From Straminergon stramineum (Eukaryota; Streptophyta; Bryopsida; Hypnales; Calliergonaceae), in assembly GCA_963920665.1 (NCBI GenBank), contig OY987266.1:6143001-6207000 (forward strand): a stretch of DNA of 64,000 bases, in the 5' to 3' direction. Positions 1 to 11,340 of this stretch are shown here, piece by piece. The position numbers and the translations under genes were made by a program. The notes beneath the pieces are model-generated. The model was given only the letters and a program-made list of their open reading frames with translations, had not been told where the DNA came from and did not search any database. Every line of letters starts with the position of its first letter. Position 1 is the first letter of the stretch.

Positions 1-201
1 AGTTCTAATACACTACTATTTCTTTAATAGTTCCTCTATACTGCTCTTTCTTCGCATTGAGTTATCACGTTACTTTACGTTACTTTACATTTAGGCTCTC
101 GTAATTGCTATAAACTGGAAGTTTAGTAGTAGCGGCAGAGTTGCACTGCTTTTGTGAGGGGATTTTGTGCCAAATGTTGACTTTGTTATTGAATGGAGCA
201 G

Positions 202-375
202 GTTGGCAAGTTCAATGCTGATGGTGATCAGAAATCATACGCTAAGGAGAATCTTCAGCTTCAAAGCTATCCGACTGTCCTCTTTTTCCCCAAGAACAGT
301 AGCCAAATTATTAAGTATCCCTCGGAGAACCGCGAAGTGAACGCTTTGCTTGGGTTTGTGGAGGCATTGCAATAA
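202..375 (+). CDS. APR: 5'-adenylylsulfate (APS) reductase, last exon only
   Basis: C-terminal 57 residues of a plastid APS reductase, which reduces APS to sulfite in sulfate assimilation. The plant enzyme has an N-terminal reductase domain and a C-terminal thioredoxin-like domain acting as a glutaredoxin; only the end of the latter lies here. Seen: an acceptor AG at 200-201, then an open frame with the family's conserved blocks (VGKFNADGDQKSYAKENLQL, SYPTVLFFPKNSS, IKYPSENREV, LLGFVEAL) and a TAA at 373-375. The CPFC-type redox site and the reductase domain would be in upstream exons outside the window. The length from the ADGDQK block to the stop fits the family, so this end looks intact. 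The ATG at 193 lies before the acceptor and is not a true start. Confidence 0.9.
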   Translation, partial: VGKFNADGDQKSYAKENLQLQSYPTVLFFPKNSSQIIKYPSENREVNALLGFVEALQ

Positions 376-773
376 TTTTTTGTTTTGTTTCTGAGAGTTG
401 TGTACACTATTAAGGAACGGTGGATTCCAAATTGAAGGTGCTGTTGCACTTCGATTGTTGAGTGTTCCACTATTGACAATTTTGGACTTTTAGAGGATCC
501 TTTCCGGGATGTATAAAAGGCAAATGCTGGGTTGATTTATATTTATATCATTTGCAAACTATTTTTTGGCAACTGGTAATTGTATTACGGTATGTTATCT
601 CCAGTCGATGTGGAACTGCGGGGCCGGAGCTTTAGGTGTAGATTTGAACCTAGTCCTTGATGTTGTGTGAAAAAAGTACCTACAATTACCTCACTCCTCG
701 TCTCAGGATAGCCAAATAATGCATAATAAAAACAATCTTCAGTTGCTCTGTCCAACACAATCTTAATTGTATC
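376..773 (+). other. APR 3' UTR and flank
   Basis: Non-coding stretch after the APR stop. An AATAAA at 724-729 is a plausible polyadenylation signal, which would give a 3' UTR of about 350-370 bases. Nothing else recognised before the TTAA-bounded repeat at 774. Confidence 0.4.
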
Positions 774-1000
774 TTAACCTTTGAGCGCTGGGCTGGTCAC
801 TGGAAATCATCCTCTTGGGTATCCTGTGAATCATTTGCTTAAAAGAACCCGAAAGCACTTATTGGAGGTCCAATTTTTTTGCAAGACTTCCCTTTTTCTC
901 ACAAAATTCCAAGAATGAACATTTGCACTTGTGTCTTACATAGAAGGATTCTTTATCACCTATTGGACACTTTTAGGCTATTGCATTGTTATAGGGTTAA
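774..1000. mobile_element. Short TTAA-bounded repeat, copy 1
   Basis: About 227 bp bounded by TTAA at 774-777 and 997-1000. The left end reads TTAACCTTTGAGCGCTGGGC and the right end, read on the other strand, TTAACCCTATAACAATG. The interior (GGGCTGGTCAC, CTTTTTCTCACAAAATTCC, then a block with TCTTTATCACCTATTGGACAC) recurs at 12421-12635 and 12632-12861. Non-coding. TTAA at both ends is the hallmark of piggyBac-type insertion, but TTAA could also be part of the inverted repeat itself. Confidence 0.6.
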
Positions 1001-1496
1001 CCTTATAATGCCATAGAGAATTGAAAAGTGTATAATGAATGATTGTTGAAAACTAAGAATCTAGATATTCATCTTGATAGATGAAATTTTGGTGGTTTGT
1101 GATCATGGTGTTGGGTTAAGATATACCATCCTATTTGCGTTACAATTCAATTTTGGACTATTTGTGCCAATACACTGACAAACAAAATTGTGTATGGATT
1201 TGAAACTTTTTCATTTAAACAACCATACCATAAGCATTAATGGGCAAAGTCCATAATTAGATTTAAAAAAGTTGTAGGATGCAAAATGTAACACACTACT
1301 TTAGAAGTTTGAAGAAAAAATTAGTTGTGATGTGAAAGAAAAGGAATTTCAAAGTTAGCCTTGTTAGAACTCGGTTTTGCACACCATAATTTGGGATTAC
1401 TTTATATTTTTTCAATTTTTTTAGAACTTCAACACGAAATTGTACCTTAGCAAGCTGGTATACATCATTTCAGATTGTTATACACAAAATTGAAGG

Positions 1497-1756
1497 AACA
1501 TTACAAAAAATTTGGACCCTGAAAGAGGTCGTTTCGTAGTGCAGCGAGGTGCTAGTACAGAAAATATTTTTCGAAAAAAAAAACACTGGAAAAAAAAGTT
1601 TTTTTGAAAATCATCATATCTGACGTGGTCACACTAGTGCCCCATCATTTTGGGAAAGAATATTAATTTTTTAATTAATTTGTTTTTTCCCTAATTGCAC
1701 CACTGCGGCAACAAAGTCGTGGCCTCTTTCAGGGTCCAAATTTTTTGTAATGATTG
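1497..1756. mobile_element. Miniature inverted-repeat element in the foldback arm
   Basis: About 255 bp with a perfect 30-bp terminal inverted repeat starting CATTACAAAAAATTTGGACC at the left and ending GGTCCAAATTTTTTGTAATG at the right, with weaker matching further in. The opposite foldback arm (near 4010-4040) reads AAGGAAATTAACATTTATAG, an apparently empty site where this copy has the element between AAGGAAC and GATTGACATTTATAG. Superfamily unclear; no clean target duplication seen. Confidence 0.65.
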
Positions 1757-2111
1757 ACATTTATAGAATTTTAAATATTCACAATTTGACAAATATGCAA
1801 ATGTTGTTGGTTCTCATGATATTTGAATATTTTATTGGAATGGAGAGCATGGAATTGAATTAGCCATAGTAGAAAGAATATAGGTTGCAACATGAACCAT
1901 TGTTACATCTTGATGTTCTTGCAATTGAAATATTTTTTGAGTAGGACAATGCATTCAATTAATATGTTAGAGTAGTATGATGCGTTTTTTGGTTTAGATT
2001 TTTGTAGAGACTAGAGTTCATAATGAACATAATTGACTCAACCAATCCAAAAAAATGAGTATTTCCAATTTTGATAACATCAAAAAACTTTCAATTTTGT
2101 GAAAGTTAGTA

Positions 2112-2675
2112 CTCACTCCATCCCAAAATGATCTTCATGTTGCACAAAATATTCTGGATTAAGGCTAAAAATAACATTTTTTAATCCCATTTTGTGTTGT
2201 AAGTAGAGTTTAGTACACTCCTAGCATCCTAGAAACTTTGAGTTTTAGAACCTTTTTCAAAGTGCAGTTTTAGAGTATTAAAAAGTAGAATTTAGGGGGC
2301 ATAAGCCAATGGGCACTTAATTATTAAGTGTGAGGTCGTCATTTTTTGAGCAATTAGTATAGGCTCAAAACTAAATGTAGACCTTTGGTTTGCTTCCCAC
2401 AACTTCATCTCCCTCAATTGGACAACACTCAAAAAAGTGCAAAAATTAAGAATGAGCAATGTTGATTGACCCCTTTAGTCATTTCATTTGTCTATCAATT
2501 GATGATTTCATAGATGGAGGGGGAAATGCTACTTGGGGTTGTTTTGTTGGTCCCACATAACAATCAAAATTCAAACCTAATCAATAAACAACATCTGAAA
2601 GTACAAGTGGAAGATCATTTTGGGATAGAAAATTAAAGCAAATAGGAAGATCATTTTAGGACGCAAGGAGTATAA
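2112..2675. mobile_element. Stowaway-like miniature element
   Basis: About 560 bp whose ends are inverted copies: TACTCACTCCATCCCAAAAT at the left and, on the opposite strand at the right, TACTCCTTGCGTCCTAAAAT, both followed by GATCTTC. CTCC-TCCGTCCCAAAAT-type ends with a TA target are typical of Stowaway (Tc1/mariner) elements of plants. It sits in the loop of the foldback. No transposase ORF. Confidence 0.6.
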
Positions 2676-4335
2676 TTTTCAGTGGTTTATAACTTTAGGA
2701 TGATTTCGAAAATTATAATTTTATTTATTGGGGATTCGTTTAATCAATTATGTAAGTCATGAGCACTTGTCTTTGTACAAAAAATCCAAAGCAACCTAAA
2801 AATGCATCATATTGGTTTTGAACTCTATGATAATATTGAAAATGATCATTTATTTATTTTGGAATAGTTGAGTCAATTATGTGCATTATGAACTCTACTT
2901 GTTCTTCAAAAAATTTGAACCTAAAAATGCGTCATATTGCTCTAATGAATAATTGAACACATTGTCCTATTCAACAAAAATTTCAAATGCAAGGGCATGA
3001 AGACATAACAATGGTTCATGTTCCAACCTACATTCTTTCTACAATGGCTAATGCAATTCTTTGCTCTCAATTCCCCCCCAAATTAAATATTGTGAGAACC
3101 AACACCATTTGCATGTTTGTCAAATTGTAAATATTTTAATTCCTACAAGACCAAGGAGTGCATGCCACTTTTGGCTTTGGGGGAACTCAAGCATACTTTA
3201 ATGACTACATAATTTGCATGAATACGGGCAAAGCTTTGTTTCATGTCATTCTAATAAATATTGCAAAAATTTGAAGTTTTTTATTATTCAATGTCAAACT
3301 AGGTAACAAAAAATATATTCTAAAAAGATGTTAATTACTTTTTTTGGAGATTTTATAGATTGATACCTATTCAAAAACATTTGAACAATTGAATTACCAA
3401 TAATGAGGTAAAAGTTATGACCAGTTTTATTTTGCAAGCAATGAAGGTAGAAAAACATAGGAAGTCATTTTTTGCTTTTAATTATGAAAATCTTCAAATA
3501 AAAATAATCAATGCTAGTTTTTCACGAGAACATTCTCAACATTGGAATTAGCAATTCTCAAATTCTTCCAAAAGTTATTAGCATATTCGTTTTATCTTTC
3601 ATTCAATAATACCTTCTACTTTACATTTTTCCTTAAAATGAATAAGAAAGTTTTTTGTTTAAATTTTTTCATATGTATTCTCAATTCATTTTTTAACTTA
3701 TTGAATAAAATGCACAAGTTATAGGAGATATGTGTTTTTTTCGTAAAATATTGAAAGACAAAACTTCACCTTTTAGAAGGACTAGAAAAGCCTACATTTT
3801 GAAGTTTAGGCACATTGAATTGACTTGCAATCGGTGGGGATTTTCTCTATGAAATCTTGGAACTATGTAGTTGAACACATTAACCAAAGGATCCTTTGGA
3901 TATAAAATAAATATTAATGAAGATTTTGACCTTGCTTTGGGGATTTTGAAGTAATTTTGGGCCTCTAAATATGAAAGAATTTTAGGGTTTAACTTCTATA
4001 AATGTTAATTTCCTTTGATTTTTGTGTATACCAACATGCTAAGGTACAAAAAATTTTAATTTTTGAGAAAAAATTGACAAAACATAAGGTAATTCTAAAT
4101 TGTAGCTTACAAAACCAAGTTTTAACATGGTCAATATTGAAATTAATTTTCTTTCACATGACAACTAATTTTTTCTTCAAACTTCCATACCAGAGTGCTA
4201 CATGTCACATCCTACAACATTTGCATATCTACTTTTGGACTTTGCCCATTGATGCTTATGGTATGGTTGTTTGAATGAAAAAGTTTCAAATCCATATTGA
4301 GTCTTATTTGTCATTGTATGTATCATTGGTGCACA

Positions 4336-5570
4336 TTTTCAAAGTTAGACTTGTACAATATTGATATAGAGTGGTAAAAATAGGTGCAATCAAAATGTAA
4401 TACAAATAGAATGGTGTACTTTAAGTAATCGAGAACCAATGATTTTATTGTTTTCTTGGTAGAAGTGTGATATGCACCCATAGAATGCAAGTAGTTGGGA
4501 CAAATCATCCAATTTTGATCATCCATCCACCACTCATCCACAATATCATCTAAAATAGTAAACTTCATCCCAAAATGACAAACTTTATATTTCTTAGAGA
4601 TGCTTTTGGCAATTTCCTCTCCTTCTTTTTTAGGGTAAAAGGAGCCAACTTGAAAATCAAGTAAGATTTGGGCTCTAATTTACCAAGAAAAAAATCCCTA
4701 TTGAGGAGCAAAGACATCAAAAGTAAACAATATTAGATAAGACTAAATCTTTTTAACATTCATAAATATATGTATCGATAGGTTTGTAAGTGATATATTT
4801 GCAAGGAAAAAAGCCCTTACATATTGGTATGGGAAGTTCCCAATGCATGTGGGAAATGTTGCAATTTATCCAAATTTTGGATGAAAATTTTTTCTCATTC
4901 TTTAGGTTAGATGAATATGTTTTCCTAGGGGATTCCCCTTCAAAGTTACATATTTTAGGACAAATATTTTTATAAAGATATAGTGGTATAGCCTAAAAGA
5001 GGACAATGATATTTTTCATTCCTCAATATTGGAGGTAATGATATAGAATTGGTTCTCCTTTAGGTTGTGTTTCTTTAAAAATATAAATCCTTGAAGATAA
5101 TCTCCTTGCAAACATTCATCATCCTATACATTTGAGTACTAAAAATCATCCTAACAAACATCAATCACACTTATGTTGATTACTTTTGAACAAAAATATG
5201 TTTTATGAGTACCACATACTGTAGTAGACTTGGTGTTCAACTAACAATTGATTCTATAAGATTTGATTTAGCACATCTATATTACCTATTTTCCTTTGAA
5301 CATTTATATTTTTTCTTAAACATCTTGGTTGATTTCAAACCTTCATTTCATTCAATACTTGAATTACCATGGTTCTCTAAAATTGATTCTTGTCTAATTT
5401 TGGTTGCAAAGTTTATTGAAATAGCTCTAGATACTACTCATACATTCAAGGTAGACTTGGTCCTTGAAGGTGTGAAGTTCTAATTTTTCTATGTCAAAAG
5501 GAAATGAAGGACTTTATTAATTACCACTCAAAGGTCAAACTTGGAAATTTAATTTGAAGTCACATGTGGA
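4336..5570. other. AT-rich intergenic, nothing recognised
   Basis: Only short ORFs of 60-92 codons in AT-rich DNA, without splice-consistent structure or recognisable protein motifs. Confidence 0.5.
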
Positions 5571-5791
5571 CACTACAAGAGAAATGGAAGTTGTAAGTGA
5601 ATTTTGAGTCTAGTCCTAGACATAAGATTAGAAGTAATAACCATTAAGGATATTTTCAATAAAAATTTATTGGAAATGTATGTATTTCTAGTAAATTTTT
5701 ATTGAAAATATCCTTAATGGTCATTACTTCTAATCTTATGTTTAGGACTGGACTCAAAAATTCACTTAAAACTCCCCATTCTCTTGTAGTG
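5571..5791. mobile_element. CACTA-type hairpin MITE with 3-bp target duplication
   Basis: 221 bp, an almost complete palindrome centred near 5680. Ends are CACTACAAGAGAA and TTCTCTTGTAGTG (one mismatch region inside), the canonical CACTA (En/Spm) terminus. Flanks are GGA at 5568-5570 and GGA at 5792-5794, the 3-bp target duplication expected of CACTA elements. Non-coding, so it would depend on transposase from elsewhere. Confidence 0.85.
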
Positions 5792-6069
5792 GGATGTAGA
5801 GACCCATAATTAGTCTAAGAAGCTAAAAAGAGACATATTAACCAACCATTATAATAAATCCAATTTAGAGTCTTAGACAAAGAGCTTCTTTTCCAACCAA
5901 TCAAAGTTTCAAGAATTGTAGAAGTCACTTTGCATGGTTTTGTTGTGACTTAGATAGTATTGTGAAAATTTATAGATTGATAGTCTTACTATTGGAAGGT
6001 CTCTAATCCAAATGCTATAGAAAATATATCAGGTTTTCACATATCTATTTCTATGTACTCCATATCATT

Positions 6070-6103
6070 CACTAGAAGAAACCAACATTGGTTTCTTCTG
6101 GTG
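6070..6103. mobile_element. 34-bp minimal CACTA-like palindrome
   Basis: A 34-bp palindrome starting CACTAGAAGAAACCAA and ending TTGGTTTCTTCTGGTG, separated by a 2-base centre, flanked by ATT at 6067-6069 and ATT at 6104-6106. The terminus CACTAGAAGAAA matches that of the 1.1-kb element at 36231-37335, which also has an ATT target duplication. It looks like two CACTA ends with everything in between missing. Confidence 0.65.
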
Positions 6104-6106
6104 ATT

Positions 6107-7134
6107 TTTCTACATATTAATATTCTTTATTCATTTTTTAACTCAAGAACCCTATTTTGATACAAACAAAAATCTTTCATATTACACCTTTTTATTTACT
6201 ATTAATATACTTATGTTCACAACTTGACACATCAACTTGATTATTGACAGGCTTCATCTAGTGACAATCTTTAATTAGGTCTTGATATTTAGACAATGTT
6301 GATATTGGTGACCCATCATAACATTGTTAACCAACCTAAACCATTCCCTCTTGGAGATTGGAATATTGCCTCCTTGGATGTTTGGAAAAGAATGTAGTTT
6401 AATTTGCAAAGAGTGATTCAATGGTTGAAAAGTTACAACATTAGTTTCATAGGCTAAGAGGAAAGTTGCAAGAGAGTCATTGGCTTGTAGGGAAGTTGCC
6501 ATCCTAGAGGCACCCACTTTCTATGGAAACAACACCGCCCCCAAAACATTGTTGATATTGTTATACATATGTTAATAATGTTATGTACCTTGGTTCAAAA
6601 TATACTTGTACCTTAGAATTTCACAATTTTTATGACCACTTGTCGCAACAAATCTATTTCTCTTAAATAATTAATTCTTTGAGTCAATGAACCCATCAAG
6701 GTACTATAGCTTTCCAAACATGTCTCATTTGTATTGGACCACACAACTTTAGAAAATTTTCAAAGCATTGCTTGAGGTCAAATTCAACAACCCCAAAAGA
6801 AAGAGCCGACTTCAATTGTACAGTACTAGAGGTATTAGGCAAAAAGAATCTTCATTGCAACAGCCACTCAGTCAAGAGTTGGTGTAAAGATTGTTCTGAA
6901 GAGATCTGGTGGCTTTGGGTTGCTTGACATGTGTATTGATAAGTTGGTGGTTACAATTGCAAGCTGCTCATTTTAGTAATTTCCGGTCATGTTCTATGAA
7001 GGAAAACATTAATTAAACTTGGAAAAAAAATATGCCTAATGTGGAGGTAATTGGATAAAAATATGATTCAATTATTGGATGAGTAGGTGCATTTTTTCTC
7101 AAAGTTTTTTTGTACAGTCATTTATCAAACACTT
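6107..7134. other. AT-rich intergenic, nothing recognised
   Basis: No coding frame or repeat structure I can support. The minus-strand 80-codon ORF at 6275-6517 has no recognisable motif or splice context. Confidence 0.5.
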
Positions 7135-7623
7135 TTAACTCCTAAATATATTTGACTGTGTTTTCACCAAAAATGCTCCAAAACTGCCATTTCAAGTACA
7201 AGTACCAAATTTTAGTAAAAGAACAATTTTGGACACATGTAACCATAGGATCTTGTAGTAAGTTGGTTTGAGAAGATGTGGAAAAAATTTTCACCATGAA
7301 GATTGCAAGATATTAGTGTTTGAATTGACAAAAAGATTTTTTTGGGCCCTTCAAAAAACCAAGTAGCTACACTTCACAAGGTCAAATCATTATGAAAAAA
7401 TGTCCAAAATGGTTGTAACTCTTTGGATTCATTCTTCAAGGCAAGTTGGCTGCATGATTGAAAATTTTTAGATCATTTGGAATTGTACAACATGTAGGAA
7501 AAAATTAGTAAGTAGAAAGAAGTAGAGAATGATTCAAGATACTAAATTGTTAAGAATTTATTTATGGAATTGAAAAATACCCACCCCAATGGTTGTAATG
7601 TTGTAGTAAAAAATCTACACGTA

Positions 7624-7660
<37 letters not shown>

Positions 7661-8123
7661 AATTTATTTTTTTTTTAATTAAAAATTTTTTTTAAATTTT
7701 TTTTCAAAAATATGAAAAATTGAGTTAAATAAAGGTCTTCAAAGTTTCTTATAGAGTGGAGATTCCATTATTACCTACAAACTACCCGCAACTAAAACTC
7801 TTCATAACTTTCATCTCATAAATCAAAATATAATGATTCAAAGATTTCCATGTATATATAAATCGAGGAAACTAATTTCAAATTTTTATTTTAAAAAAAA
7901 ATTATTTTTGTTGCTCGAGTTGCCCATCGAGCAACAAAAACTACATATCATACAGTAACCTTTTAACCATGTATTCAAAAGTTATGAAAATTATTGGGCC
8001 TTAAAGCTACTCCTTGGGCACATGTTTTGTGAAAATTTCAAAGAAAAAAAAATTCCATTCAAAGTGAGCTACCCCAAATCGCTATGTTGCCAAAAAAATG
8101 CCATTTGGTCCCTTAGGGGTTAA
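7135..8123 (+). mobile_element. Long TTAA-bounded element, copy 1 (piggyBac-like)
   Basis: 989 bp bounded by TTAA at 7135-7138 and 8120-8123. The right end on the opposite strand reads TTAACCCCTAAGGGACCAAA, the family consensus; the left end has drifted (TTAACTCCTAAATATA). Internal blocks shared with the copies at 31134-32049 and 51048-51980 include CATGTAACC-TAGGATCTTGTAGT, a block ending GGAATTGTACAACATGTAGG, and TATATAAATC-AGGAAAC. It contains a (TA)n tract at about 7627-7658. No transposase ORF, so non-autonomous. Confidence 0.75.
7627..7658. repeat. (TA)n microsatellite
   Basis: About 16 TA units inside the TTAA-bounded element; the equivalent positions in the other two close copies lack a tract this long. 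Confidence 0.85.
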
Positions 8124-9187
8124 CCCCTAAATGATGCGGCACACATTTATTGTCCGATGGATGACAAGGAATTCTCCTCCAATGAGCATTTATGGATTAA
8201 TCCTTGGCTTCCTTATTTTTTCTCATCATGTAGCATTCATTATTCTGAAGGTCATTTTTTATCTAGAAAAGATCAATTGGTTTTGATTGGGTATCCAAAT
8301 CATATCTTAAGAAATCTAGTCAGATTATAGTAAGCTATTCATTACATAATCATGTTGAACACAAGGACAATGTTGAAATTAGGGCATAGATTTAGACAAC
8401 ATTTCAATTGAACTTTTACCTCTTATAACTTTTATATAGAATATTCAAATATGAATTTTGAACTCCACCTAATCTTAGTTGCAATTTGTCTACATGGATG
8501 ATAAGATATTTAGACTCTTGTTCAACCTTCACTAATAAACAATCATAGTTGTTATAAAAACTTACTTTGTTCCAACCCCTCTTTATGGAAATAAACCTTC
8601 AATAGAGAAATATAACAACTTATAGTAAATTGTTTATTAATGTTGTTGAAGTGAACGAAAAAAAAGTATTACAACAAAACTAAAAAGATTAATAAAGGGT
8701 TATAAAATTCTAGTGTGTTTGATGATGTGTTTTTGTTTATGAACCCAATTTTTGTCATATGCACCCAACATGATTGAAGTCATTGCCCACATGTTGGACT
8801 TTGGACAAACGATATTGGATGGCAAGAAACTCGAGACTTAACACATTTTAGCTACCATTAAATTACAAAAAGTCAATTTGTCCCTTGATTGGGTTATGAG
8901 TAGTACAATGAGTCTAATATTCTAGTTATGAAAAAGAGTGTAGACAACTAGGAGGTGTGGCCATTCTAGTAAACAAAAATTTGAATAAGAATTCAAATAT
9001 AGTCCAAGAAAAAATTAGTATGTGTAAAATGAATGCCAAAGAGGGATTACAAATTGCAAACCAAAACATACCATTGAATTTTGAAATAACTTAATGTTTA
9101 GAAGTGCAAAAGGAACCCAAGTTTTGAGAGCTTCTTCTAACACAAAGGTGCATATTGCAATCAATTTGAATGTGCCTATTGTCAACA
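8120..9187. other. Short-family fragment, then AT-rich intergenic
   Basis: At 8120-8181 a second TTAA end (TTAACCCCTAAATGATGCGG) leads into TTGTCCGATGGATGACAAGG, the reverse complement of the right part of the short TTAA-bounded repeats. It is therefore a truncated inverted copy sharing its TTAA with the preceding long element. The remainder to 9187 is AT-rich without recognised features. Confidence 0.5.
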
Positions 9188-10950
9188 TAATGCTTTTAGA
9201 GCCCTATACCATTTCACTTCAAAAATTCATAATTAATTTTGAAAAAATTCTAAAAATATGAAACCATTTGGCTTAGATGCTAGTTCTATTTATCTTTCAA
9301 GAAAAATTTCTAGAAAAATATTTCAAAAGAGTTTAGCTTCCCCCCAATGCGATCAATTGGTAAATGATCATTTTTATGGACACACTACTGTGCCAATTGT
9401 AAACATGGTTTGAAATCCTATGATCCCCAATATATCTTGAGTTGCAAAATCTTCAAATTACCAAGATATTTTTCCTACATGTAGATATTTGTGTAATAGA
9501 AATCAACTTTCCTTATACCTTCATCAAGTACTTAAAATGTTATGATGCAATCATACAAAGGCAATGACAACATATCCCATTAGAATTCTAAAGTCAAGTG
9601 CATTTGGGTTGGAATCAAGTGGTTTTTTTTTACATTTAAATGCCCCAAAGCACCAAAAATAATTGGGGAGCACCAAGCCTTAAGGAAAAATTTGAAGAAA
9701 AATTGGATGATGATGCCAAGTAGTTCCAATTTTTGAAAATAATTTAGATGAAATTGTCAATTTCAAATGAAATTCATTTGAATATGTAGATGAAAATATA
9801 GTTCTATCCAAAATATGGATGAGTATTAAAATATTTGGCAATATCATTTTCTTTTATGTTGCTACTTCGTCACTTCTCCCCAAATCAATTTTAGCCTAGA
9901 ATAGTATTGGGAAGTTCCAATGTTTCATCCATTGTTGCCTTTAGGACAAATTAGATTTTGGATATTACTTCTATAACCTCAATTGTTGACATGATTTTTG
10001 AAACTTTTTTTGAAGATAGAAAAATATATTATTTTTTTGGGAAATTTTTTTAAAGAATGAAAATTAAGTTTTTCCTTTATGAGTTTTTTTCCCTAGACTC
10101 TCAACTCCATTCTTCATCATAATTATTTTTTCAAACTCGTGCTTTGTGGTGCAAAAATTTTCAGTTAAAAAGATTCAAAGTCCAATATTTTGGTCATGTG
10201 AGGTGCAAAAAACTTGTTTTCTTCACTTTAAATGCAATCTTTATGGATCAAAGTTTCTACAATTTCTTCCACACATTCTAATGCTAATCTAGTGCAAGAT
10301 CCTACAATTAGATATACACAAAAATCAATTTTCAAAGTCTTTGCAATAGAAATGACACTTTTGAGTGTTTTTGGACGAAAACAAGGCCATGGTCCTTAGC
10401 GGGTTAAAATCTTGTGAAGGTTTGACTAGGCACTCTAGTACAGAAATTGAATTTCCATATCAGATTCTTAGGGGTCCACATCACCTCATACCATTCACAA
10501 GATGACATGTGTCCCTTTTTTTTTTACTAAAATGACTTAATTTTTGTGGAATCTAACGTTCATGTAGGGTAGTGAGGAACCTCAAATGAACAGACTCTTC
10601 ATTCATGGGTGCCCAACTCACAATTGAAAGCGGTTGAAGTTCCTTCTCTCTCTCTCTCATACTAAGGTAGGAGGTTCTAAAAGTGCATAGGCTCTAAAAT
10701 CACCCACCTTTGTAAATGTACACTATTTGAACATGCTACTTTTTCATTGTACCAATGTTTTACAAATAGTGTATATTTGAGGAGGTGGGTGATTTTAGAG
10801 CCCTATGCCATTTCAACTTCAAAAATTCAGAACTAATTCTACAAAACTCCAAAAAATATGAAACGACTTGGGTTAGATGCCAATTCCATTTGTCTTTCAA
10901 GGAAAATTTATTGAAATTTTTTCAAGAAGTTTTACCTCCACAAATTCTGG
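9188..10950. repeat. Direct repeat pair of about 160 bp and intervening element
   Basis: Blocks 9188-9345 and 10794-10950 are diverged direct copies (shared TTTTAGAGCCCTATRCCATTTC, then a similar run ending in CTTTCAAG-AAAA). Between them, 9935-10407 is a shortened relative of the long TTAA-bounded family: it resembles 57040-57806, ends TCCTTAGCGGGTTAA at 10404-10407, and lacks a clear left TTAA. Confidence 0.5.
10682..10806. mobile_element. 125-bp hairpin miniature element
   Basis: Ends GTGCATAGGCTCTAAAATCA and TGATTTTAGAGCCCTATGCC are inverted copies, continuing into CCCACCTTTGTAAATGTACA against its complement. A copy of one terminus also begins the repeat block at 9188. No clear target duplication. 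A TC-rich tract lies just upstream at about 10643-10660. Confidence 0.6.
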
Positions 10951-11340
10951 TTTCAGCTTTTAGAGGAATGATTTATGGACCTCCTACCTCAGCGTACTTC
11001 TTAAATGTCTTGGAAGTGTAATGCTTTCTGATTTCTTTTTCTTCTTCTTTTTTTCTTTTTTGAAACAAATGAAACGGAATTTCATTTCATAGCAAAGAAG
11101 AAGAAATGCTTTTTGACATGGGTACCGTATCTGACAGATGAGCAAACTGAAATTGACCAAGACGAAGTCAACAGGAATAAAAAAAAAAGAGGCTCCTCTC
11201 CGTCTTCCCGTCCCACCCTCCGCGAGTTGTTGACTGAAAGGGAGAGTTCCCCGAACAGTGATCGAAGCTCCCTCGTGGTCCCCCGCCTGCGACCCCTTCT
11301 GCAACTGCCGTTCTCTTCTGTCGTTCGTTTCTGCCACTGA
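10951..11340. other. Intergenic, overlapping low-complexity ORFs only
   Basis: Several overlapping ORFs of 75-125 codons occur here on both strands, with poly-Lys and similar low-complexity translations from an A-rich or TTC-rich tract. I do not consider any of them a gene. Confidence 0.4.

Larger units (their letters stand above)
1165..4335. repeat. Large imperfect foldback, about 3.2 kb
   Basis: Three block pairs match as inverted copies: 1165-1377 with 4107-4335 (shared core CAACCATACCATAAGCAT), 1776-1960 with about 2940-3140 (shared core ACATGAACCATTGTTA), and 1976-2105 with about 2830-2938 (shared core CATAATTGACTCAAC). The arms are unequal: the left contains an inserted 250-bp element (1497-1756) and the right about 840 bp (3140-3980) with no left counterpart. 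The loop contains another miniature element (2112-2675) and a tandem duplication of about 110 bp (2717-2825, 2830-2940). No credible ORF lies within it. Confidence 0.7.

Noticed and set aside
3542..4274. Plus-strand ORFs of 60-90 codons rich in Phe, Leu and Ile
   Set aside because: AT-rich DNA in the arm of the foldback; hydrophobic composition is a base-composition effect.
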